Below are positions 45,149 to 51,790 of a stretch of DNA of 51,790 bases, in pieces. The stretch is taken from NCBI GenBank assembly GCA_005790565.1, contig SXUJ01000162.1, positions 1 through 51,790 of the forward strand, read 5' to 3'. Positions within the stretch are counted from its first letter, which is position 1. Every line of letters begins with the position of its first letter. This DNA comes from Planctomycetia bacterium (GTDB lineage Bacteria; Planctomycetota; Phycisphaerae; Phycisphaerales; SM1A02). Under the pieces are notes generated by a model, which was not told the DNA's origin, did no database searches, and was given only the letters and a program-made list of their open reading frames with translations. Both the position numbers and the translations under genes were made by a program.

Positions 45149-47407
45149 TCAGCCAGTCCAGCCATTGAGAAGCATCGAAATGTCTTCTGCACCGACAGCG
45201 CCGTTCCCGGAAAGGTCTGCGCTCGCATTAGCGGTCCCCCAAGCATTGAGCATGATGGTGAGATCCGCGGCGTTCACAGCGCCATCCGAGTTGAGGTCGC
45301 CAAGCAGCGCATTCGGACAATCGAGGTTAAAGACATGGAAGTCATCGAGGCCCGCCTCGACGACGCTTCCACTATCGAGATCCCGTGCGACGAAGCGAAC
45401 TCGAACTTGCGCGGTTGGGGTGATGAAGTCGCGGACGCGGAATGCCTTGCGAACCCACGCGCCCGCATTGTCGGTGACGAGTTCGAGCTGCACCCAAGTC
45501 ACGCCGTTATCGCCCGAGATCTCCACAGGCATCGAATCAAGGCCCGCCGAGGCGCCTTGGTTGTTGGAGTACCAACGGTGATAGGCGATCATCGGCTCGT
45601 CGTAGCCAAGAAGATTGATGGCGGGGCTGAGGAGCGTTGTCGTTCCGCCATCGACATCCGCCGCACCCACGCCGCCACCCACCGCGCCGTTGCCCGTGAT
45701 CCAACACAGCGTGCCCACGATCGAATGATCCTCCTCGGGCTGCGCGGTGGTTCCGACCGGATCGGCACGGGTCCACTGACCCGCGGTGGCGGTGTCTCCA
45801 GCCACGCCGCCCGTCCAACCGAGATTTGTCTCAAACGCATCAAGCGAGACTTCAATCGAACCCAGTGCGTAGGTCGTGGTCCGGATGTTGAGGTCGGTGG
45901 AGGAATCGCCCGCGTTGTTCGACGCCGTAAAGGTATACGACGCAAGTGTCGTGCAGTCATCAGCCGGAAACACAGCGCGGTAGACGTCTGCGCCGAGCGA
46001 TGTCATCGGAACTTGCACAGCAGATCCATTCGAGCCTGTGATGCTCATCTTGACCGACGACGGATTGATCGATTGTCCCGCACCGGCGAAGACGCGCATG
46101 TCGATGCTGGAGGTTCCGAGCGGACTCACAAAGGTTGGCGCAGTGCCAACGAGTTCAAAGTTTGCAGCGTCCACTTGCAGTCGCCACACAAAGAGCCCAC
46201 GCTCGAGGTCGCTGCCGATGATCGTGCCGCTCGGGAAGTATGGCCAGACATTCCACAAGCCGTTGAAGTTTGCAGCGTCGTTGGCAGGATAGGTATCGAA
46301 GTACGCAACTTCTGGCGGCGCAGTTGCACTGACGCCGAGGTCGAACACTCGCATGCCGGAGCGGTAGTTCGCTTCCAAGAGGAGGTTGCCCCGCGTGAAC
46401 AGGTTGTGACCGATCGATGGATTACCGTTGGTGAACTTGCCCACGAATGTCGGCGCAGTCAGGGACTGCACATTGATGATGATCGTGTCGCAGGTTGTCG
46501 TCGTGTTCCCCTCGTCAAGTTCGTCGTTGATATAGAAGTACTTCAGATCCTCGCTGAGCCAACCTTGATGGCAGTAGCGAGCGCCGGGATAGGTGACGAA
46601 ACCGAGTTGCACGGGCGCGGCCTTATTCGTGACATCCACAATGTAGAGGCCCGTATTCGCATTGCCGCCATTGCCGCCGCCGCAGCAGAATGCGATCTGC
46701 TTGCCGGCGTAGACACCGGTGGTGTATGTGTGCGGGGTCATCTCATGCACATAAACCGACGACCACGCGCCGACATAAGGGGGATTCCCCGGAGTCGTGT
46801 TCAGGTCGTACATGCGAATGCCGTTGGAACCTCCACCAGCGCGAAAAAGTGTTCCACTCACGGTGTCGACCGCGAGCGTGTGCGTCGCGGCGTTGGTGCC
46901 AGTGGGCGTATTGATCGTGCCAAGCACCGTGACGTTGCCCGACGCGTCCAATTGCGACATATCGAAAATCTGGATTCCGCTTCCGCCTTCGGAAGCGCAG
47001 TAGCAGGTCGTGCCGAAAACGCGCATGTCTCGCCAGAGACTTGTAGGGCCGGTGCGAAAGGCTCGAAGCTGCGCGTTCGCCGGATCGGTCACTTCAACCC
47101 ACGCCGTTCCGCTTGAGATTCCGATGATTGCGTACTCGCGACCTGCCGGTGAGATGTATCCCCAACAGCTATTGCCACTCGTCGCCGCCGAGTCGAGCGT
47201 GTTCAAGGGAAACCAACTCTTAAGCGCAACGCCACTGGCCGAAAAGGTTCCACCGGCGACGCCGCCCTCGGACTGTCGGTAAACCGGACCATAGACGGGT
47301 TTCTGGCGATCTAGGGCCTTTCCGTCGCCTTCGTGTGCGAAGGTCGGGATGACGACCATGGCTGCGGCGGCAAGAAGAGTGACGGCGTGGGTGAGGCGAA
47401 CTTTCAT
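45149..47407 (-). CDS. Choice-of-anchor-B-like secreted protein with dockerin-like C-terminus
   Basis: Signal peptide MKVRLTHAVTLLAAAAMVVIPTFA; LYIVDVTNKAAPVQLGFVTYPGARYCHQGWLSEDLKYFYINDELDEG...SIGHNLFTRGNLLLEANYRSGMRVFDL; C-terminal GDLNSDGAVNAADLTIMLNAWGTANASADLSGNGAVGAEDISMLLNGW. Confidence 0.85.
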   Translation of the reverse strand: MKVRLTHAVTLLAAAAMVVIPTFAHEGDGKALDRQKPVYGPVYRQSEGGVAGGTFSASGVALKSWFPLNTLDSAATSGNSCWGYISPAGREYAIIGISSGTAWVEVTDPANAQLRAFRTGPTSLWRDMRVFGTTCYCASEGGSGIQIFDMSQLDASGNVTVLGTINTPTGTNAATHTLAVDTVSGTLFRAGGGSNGIRMYDLNTTPGNPPYVGAWSSVYVHEMTPHTYTTGVYAGKQIAFCCGGGNGGNANTGLYIVDVTNKAAPVQLGFVTYPGARYCHQGWLSEDLKYFYINDELDEGNTTTTCDTIIINVQSLTAPTFVGKFTNGNPSIGHNLFTRGNLLLEANYRSGMRVFDLGVSATAPPEVAYFDTYPANDAANFNGLWNVWPYFPSGTIIGSDLERGLFVWRLQVDAANFELVGTAPTFVSPLGTSSIDMRVFAGAGQSINPSSVKMSITGSNGSAVQVPMTSLGADVYRAVFPADDCTTLASYTFTASNNAGDSSTDLNIRTTTYALGSIEVSLDAFETNLGWTGGVAGDTATAGQWTRADPVGTTAQPEEDHSIVGTLCWITGNGAVGGGVGAADVDGGTTTLLSPAINLLGYDEPMIAYHRWYSNNQGASAGLDSMPVEISGDNGVTWVQLELVTDNAGAWVRKAFRVRDFITPTAQVRVRFVARDLDSGSVVEAGLDDFHVFNLDCPNALLGDLNSDGAVNAADLTIMLNAWGTANASADLSGNGAVGAEDISMLLNGWTG

Positions 47408-47603
47408 GAATGACTCCGAAACAGACTCCCAGACGGGGTGGTTCGAGGAACGATGCCGGCTCCGATGGAGATCTGAGCGAGATACCTTGCCTCGATGCAC
47501 GGGGACTGCATAAATGTATCGGGCACTCGGCGTGATGGAAGGTAAATCGCGATTTCCTCACCTCTTTTTTGGCTCGCGGAGATGTTTGCAATCGCCCACA
47601 GCC

Positions 47604-48908
47604 TCAGTTTTCGACCGGCCGCGTCGTCCCACCGAGCGCGCGAAGGAACGCAACGAGGTCCGCCTTCTCGCCATCACTTAGCCCGAGTGGGCGCAGCACG
47701 GACTCACGATGATGATCGAGCGCGACCGCACCTTCGAGGAGGTCGTAAAACTGCACCACTTCCTCAAGCGTCGCGAACCGGCCATCGTGCATATATGGCG
47801 CGGTGAGTCCAACATTGCGCAAGCTCGGCGTTCGCATCTGCCCCCACGATTCCGGATCGGATTTCAATCCGCGCACAAGCGTTGCCTGCTTTCCGTTTGC
47901 ATCGTCGCTAAACGCGCCCGCTGAACTGAAGGGATCGCTCTTCAACTTCGGAATCGCCGCGTGTCGCCCTCGATCATCCGGCAGTCGACCATCCGCCCCA
48001 GGCAGGCCGAGATTATGAAACTCGCCATCGGTGAACTCCACACCTGAGTGGCATTGATCGCACTTCGCGACTTCATGAAACACGATCCATCCGCGTGCTT
48101 CGGATTCCGTGAGCACCTTCGCCCCGGCGTCGTCCCGCGCACAGACTGCCGTCGCATACTGATCGAAGCGAGAGGGCTGCGCATCGAGTGTTCGTTGGAA
48201 CGCGCCGAGCGACTTCATCATGCGCGAGAAAACTTCGTCGATCGCTTCGCGTCGCGACGGAACGAGCGAATCCCACGCGAGCGAGAGCGCATCGGCGGGA
48301 GCGCCCTCGCGAACTGGACGCGCCTTCTGATTCCAGTCTGGCGGCGGCAGTCCGAGCGGCATCGCGCCGAACGCATTCTCGTATGCAGCAAGCAAGTCCG
48401 GGTCGGCTCGGACAAGCTGCACCGCGCTCACGCGATCGAAGTTCATTTCAACAGCGCTTTCCATCGGCTCGGCGGCCTGCGACCACAGTGTGTCCGCGCG
48501 GCCGTCCCAAGTCTGCCAGCGTTGCCGCGCGCTGCCGAGCACGGTCGGCGTGTTTCGCGTTCCAGTTCCCACGCCAACGGCAACGCGCTTGCCATCCGTA
48601 AACGAACGAGTGGGATCATGGCAAGTCGCACAACTGACCTCCCCACTCGAAGAAAAACGAACATCGCCAAAGAGCATTTTTCCAAACGCGGCGGCACGAT
48701 CGTCATCCGACCAACGATTCGTGCGATCCACGGGCAGCGATGCGCGTTCGAGGAACGGCTCGAGCGACTTCACCAATCGCATGTGTTGAAGCTGTGCCTC
48801 GGTCGGTCGCGAATAAATCGCGATCAAGTAGAACATGCCGAGGCCGCACAGAAAGAGAGGAATCCGGGTGAGCAGATTCGGTCGCTTGAAAGGAGCACTC
48901 GGCATCAT
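47604..48908 (-). CDS. Di-haem cytochrome c peroxidase/MauG family protein
   Basis: Two CxxCH motifs (VSCATCHDPTRSFTDG, AKCDQCHSGVEFTDGEFHNLG), RNTPTVLGSARQRWQTWDGRADTLWSQA, RTPSLRNVGLTAPYMHDGRFATLEEVVQFYD. Confidence 0.92.
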   Translation of the reverse strand: MMPSAPFKRPNLLTRIPLFLCGLGMFYLIAIYSRPTEAQLQHMRLVKSLEPFLERASLPVDRTNRWSDDDRAAAFGKMLFGDVRFSSSGEVSCATCHDPTRSFTDGKRVAVGVGTGTRNTPTVLGSARQRWQTWDGRADTLWSQAAEPMESAVEMNFDRVSAVQLVRADPDLLAAYENAFGAMPLGLPPPDWNQKARPVREGAPADALSLAWDSLVPSRREAIDEVFSRMMKSLGAFQRTLDAQPSRFDQYATAVCARDDAGAKVLTESEARGWIVFHEVAKCDQCHSGVEFTDGEFHNLGLPGADGRLPDDRGRHAAIPKLKSDPFSSAGAFSDDANGKQATLVRGLKSDPESWGQMRTPSLRNVGLTAPYMHDGRFATLEEVVQFYDLLEGAVALDHHRESVLRPLGLSDGEKADLVAFLRALGGTTRPVEN

Positions 48909-48918
48909 GAAGGCAACC

Positions 48919-49368
48919 TCATGGCATGACATAGAGAAACTGTGTGCGCTCGGTGACCGCACCGATTCTCGCGTCGATCAAGATCGACCATCGACCAGGC
49001 ATGTGAAGCAGCAACCCCTTCGCAAGAAAATGGCCCTCGGCCGTGCGCTGCATTTGGGGCACAACATTCATCCCGTGACCGTGCTCAGGCATTTCCGCGT
49101 CGATGGTGCACCAAGCATCGGATGGGTTGCCTTTGGCATCGGTAATGCGAATCTCAACATCGAAGGGATCCGCTCGCGGAATCGTCCCACCGATGACTCG
49201 CCACTTCACGACATAACTCCCATCCGCGCTCACACCCGACACCCACTCGCCATCGGTGGACGCACCCTCTGGCGAACTCGGCTGCACGCTGCCTCCGCAC
49301 GCGAAGAAAAAGGTCATGGCACACACATGAAGAAAGGGAGAGAAGAGGGGACGCGCACAGCGTTTCAT
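48919..49368 (-). CDS. Small lipoprotein, YtkA/FixH-like fold
   Basis: Lipobox CAMTFFFACGG; FDVEIRITDAKGNPSDAWCTIDAEMPEHGHGMNVVPQMQRTAEGHFLAKGLLLHMPGRWSILID. Confidence 0.7.
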   Translation of the reverse strand: MKRCARPLFSPFLHVCAMTFFFACGGSVQPSSPEGASTDGEWVSGVSADGSYVVKWRVIGGTIPRADPFDVEIRITDAKGNPSDAWCTIDAEMPEHGHGMNVVPQMQRTAEGHFLAKGLLLHMPGRWSILIDARIGAVTERTQFLYVMP

Positions 49369-51257
49369 GATTCGTTACCCGTTGTGTCGGTCGCTGGAGT
49401 CCGCTTGCGGGTGTAGAAGCGACTCAACGAGGTCGTCAACGACCAACGCCCATCGCGGTCGAAGATTTGGAACCGGTGATTGCCTCGATCGACCACGGTG
49501 AATCCACCACCGAGTGGCGCGATGCTCAGTGGCAGCCAGAACTCCTCATCGAGCTCTCCGCGCGTCCCGATGGTCCGTTCGAAATCAGTGCAGACGCGCA
49601 CCGAAGTGCTCGGCGCACAAACATAGAGGCAATCGCGTGCGGCGTCGCTGACCACAAGTTCCCGCGCCGTCGTGCTGCCGACCCCCATCGGTCGCACCAA
49701 CGCCACCGCCGTTGAGCTTCCTTTGAGCGCGGTGACTTGGCGCCAATCCGTGTTCGACTCCCGAATCCACAGGCAACCAAGTCCAGGATCCGCAACAACG
49801 AGTCCATCGCCGACATGGCAAAACTCCACGACATCCCGCGCTTCGTGCGGCAGTGGGCAGATTTGCAGTAGCCGAAAATCGAGGTCGAACACGAGCACCG
49901 CGCGGTTCACTGCGTCGAGCGCAAAGATGACATTGACGCCGCACTCCAGGTCAACGATGCGAGGCGTTCGGGAGAGCGCGACGCCTTCCACCGCTTCACG
50001 CACCTGTGTGAGGTCGAGTGAACGAACGAGCTTCGCGCCGAACGCATCCCAGAAGAGAGGCTTCGTGCGATCAATGGCACACGACCAGATATCAAGGACG
50101 CTTCGCGACTCATCCGCAACCACGAATCGAGATCCGTCGGTCGTCACCGCGAGTGCACTCACCGAGGGATATCGACCAGGGCTCGCCCCACTCGCGCCCA
50201 CGGTGGCAATGTTGTAGGGAGGCGAATTGTTCGCATCGAAAAGAATGATCGCGCCAGTCTCTGGCTCATGCATCGCGAGGAGCCCGCCCGCGCCCGCAAC
50301 CTCACTTCCAAAGTGGCTTGAAACCGCTCCCTTTCCACTGCCGAGTCCGTCGTCGACAGGCGCCGCGCCGCCGGTTGTGAACAACTGCACGCGATCCTCA
50401 AATCCCTCCGCAATCGCTGCGACGGTTCCGCTGCCATTGAGTGAAATCGAGTCGGGATAGTGAATCCGTCCGTCACCTTGCCTGGGCACGACCGCATGCA
50501 TCCCCCAATAACCCAGGAATGCTCCGCTGCGCGCACTCAGAATCGCGATGCGATGATTCAAGTGATCCGCGACGAAGAGGCACTCGCCCCGAGCGGCAAG
50601 CGCGCGCGGCTCGGTGTACTGGTCAGGGAAGGAACCGCGCTCGCCAATCTGCCTCGACGCGGCGCGCCCGTGATCCGCAACTTGATGGAGCGTGTGCTGT
50701 GCGGCGTCGCTCCACCAGAGATTCCCAAGTCCATCGAACGCGACACCGGACGGGCGCGTGCCTTCATGTCGCGCGATGACTGCGTTGTCCTTCGCCGAGA
50801 GATCGAAGACGACAACCGCCCCAAGTCCGTCGTCGGCCACCGCAACGAGCGTTCCATCCACGGCGATTGCGCAGGGTGTTCTGAGCACTCCTTCCCCAAG
50901 GGTCAGCCGTGCCTCCCCGTGAAAGATCGCGATACTTCCGGCGCCTCGCTCAGCAATCAGGAGTGCCTCTTCATCACTCGCCATCGCGACGGGCCACTTC
51001 AAGGCGCCGATACTCTCGACTCGTGTGGCGGCGTTGCCCTGCGACCACGCGAAAACAGCGTTGCTCTCACCACTCGCGACGAGCAATACTTCCCCATCAA
51101 GGGCGATCCCGAGCGCGCGCCGCAATGCATCGGGAATCCACGCAGTCGCGCACGCCCCATCGAGTCGTTCCAACTGCCGCAAGGGTTGTGCGTGAAGCGG
51201 ACAATCTTGCGCCGCGAGCAGGGCACTACAGATGGGAATGAGCGCGATGATTGCCAT
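49365..51257 (-). CDS. NHL-repeat secreted protein
   Basis: N-terminal signal; repeats such as RPSGVAFDGLGNLWWSDAAQHTLHQV, EPRALAARGECLFVADHLNHRIAIL, YPDSISLNGSGTVAAI, LPLSIAPLGGGFTVVDRGNHRFQIFDRDG. ATGA overlap with downstream lipoprotein gene. Confidence 0.82.
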   Translation of the reverse strand: MAIIALIPICSALLAAQDCPLHAQPLRQLERLDGACATAWIPDALRRALGIALDGEVLLVASGESNAVFAWSQGNAATRVESIGALKWPVAMASDEEALLIAERGAGSIAIFHGEARLTLGEGVLRTPCAIAVDGTLVAVADDGLGAVVVFDLSAKDNAVIARHEGTRPSGVAFDGLGNLWWSDAAQHTLHQVADHGRAASRQIGERGSFPDQYTEPRALAARGECLFVADHLNHRIAILSARSGAFLGYWGMHAVVPRQGDGRIHYPDSISLNGSGTVAAIAEGFEDRVQLFTTGGAAPVDDGLGSGKGAVSSHFGSEVAGAGGLLAMHEPETGAIILFDANNSPPYNIATVGASGASPGRYPSVSALAVTTDGSRFVVADESRSVLDIWSCAIDRTKPLFWDAFGAKLVRSLDLTQVREAVEGVALSRTPRIVDLECGVNVIFALDAVNRAVLVFDLDFRLLQICPLPHEARDVVEFCHVGDGLVVADPGLGCLWIRESNTDWRQVTALKGSSTAVALVRPMGVGSTTARELVVSDAARDCLYVCAPSTSVRVCTDFERTIGTRGELDEEFWLPLSIAPLGGGFTVVDRGNHRFQIFDRDGRWSLTTSLSRFYTRKRTPATDTTGNES

Positions 51258-51319
51258 GAGTGCGAAGCGTATCCATCGACAAGGCTGGCATGATCGCGTG
51301 AAGCCGATACCTTAGCAGT

Positions 51320-51790
51320 GTGCACGAGGGTTCACCGATCTCCCAAGCCAAGACATCCGAATCGGAACCAATCGGCTTGCTTGCGCCAAGTCGAGCAATC
51401 GTTGCATTCGTCCTCCTCGGGAGTACTGCCCTGCTCGGACTGTTGTGCTTGGCAGGATTCATTCAGGCAGACCTGCCTCACGCGGATGCCGCGCCGTCGG
51501 CGACATGGCCGATCGGTGTCGCGCCGTTTGTGCTGCTGCTCCTCGCGATTGCAACGCTGCCGCTCTTGCGCGTATCGGCGCATTGGTGGGAATCCAACCT
51601 TCATCGATATGCCGTGTCGCTGATGATGGCACTCCTCGCTATCGGCTACGGCGTCGCGGTCGATGGAACTGCTGTCGCGGCAACTCGACTCGAGCACGCC
51701 GTGCTGTTTGAGTTCGTGCCCTTCATCGTGCTGCTGCTTTCGCTCTTTGTAGTCGCCGGGAGCATTCGCATCGAGACCCCTCTCCGTGGC
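51320..51790 (+). CDS. Ion antiporter/citrate-transporter-superfamily-like membrane protein, N-terminal part (runs off right edge)
   Basis: GTG start VHEGSPISQAKTSESEPIGLLAPSRAIVAFVLLGSTALLGLLCLAGFI...WPIGVAPFVLLLLAIATLPLL...RLEHAVLFEFVPFIVLLLSLFVVAGSIRIETPLRG; absent from the ORF track because it has no stop in the window. Confidence 0.6.
   Translation, partial: MHEGSPISQAKTSESEPIGLLAPSRAIVAFVLLGSTALLGLLCLAGFIQADLPHADAAPSATWPIGVAPFVLLLLAIATLPLLRVSAHWWESNLHRYAVSLMMALLAIGYGVAVDGTAVAATRLEHAVLFEFVPFIVLLLSLFVVAGSIRIETPLRG

Noticed and set aside
45137-47116. 659-aa plus-strand ORF
   Set aside because: Mirror frame of the choice-of-anchor-B gene, whose minus-strand translation has signal peptide and dockerin-like repeats.
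1-51790. CRISPR arrays, tRNA/rRNA genes, transposases, phage genes, known defence systems
   Set aside because: Scanned by eye; no regularly spaced repeats, no tRNA-like cloverleaf, and no matching protein motifs were found. The DUF4143 remnant is the only accessory-type trace.

Overview
The window is a gene-dense, high-GC bacterial chromosomal segment. Gene content and protein style (SecDF fusion with large insertions, A24 prepilin peptidase, di-haem peroxidase, DxNxDG dockerin-like tails, DUF3553 and DUF3299 proteins) suggest a Planctomycetota/Phycisphaerae-like organism; this assignment is inferred. I see no rRNA, tRNA, CRISPR array, integrase, transposase or phage module. Main blocks, left to right: (1) 5' part of an isocitrate/isopropylmalate dehydrogenase, divergent from an FAD oxidoreductase + aldo/keto reductase pair; (2) a 2.5-3.2 kb gene graveyard holding decayed fragments of a DUF4143-type ATPase and a SUMF1-type protein; (3) a double-LysM protein and secDF-yajC-tgt; (4) a rhomboid and a site-2 protease sharing a C-terminal tail, then a NUDIX hydrolase; (5) mlaF-mlaD without a local mlaE, OmpA, prepilin peptidase, xseB, xseA, recG; (6) aguB-aguA, polX, waaA, a TlpA-like lipoprotein, a HyuA-HyuB fusion, a YmdB-like phosphoesterase; (7) small conserved/hypothetical proteins; (8) SPFH protein divergent from a tightly coupled operon of ABC ATPase, His-containing permease, DUF3299, a probable pseudo-M14 peptidase, an intact M14 peptidase and a BaiN-like flavoprotein; (9) Gfo/Idh plus a SUMF1-like protein; (10) a choice-of-anchor-B/dockerin-like secreted protein; (11) a MauG/CCP-like di-haem protein, a small lipoprotein and an NHL-repeat protein; (12) the start of an ion-antiporter-like membrane protein. 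The best candidates for novelty are the ABC/DUF3299/M14 operon, the shared tail of the two intramembrane proteases, and the decayed ATPase/SUMF1 locus.
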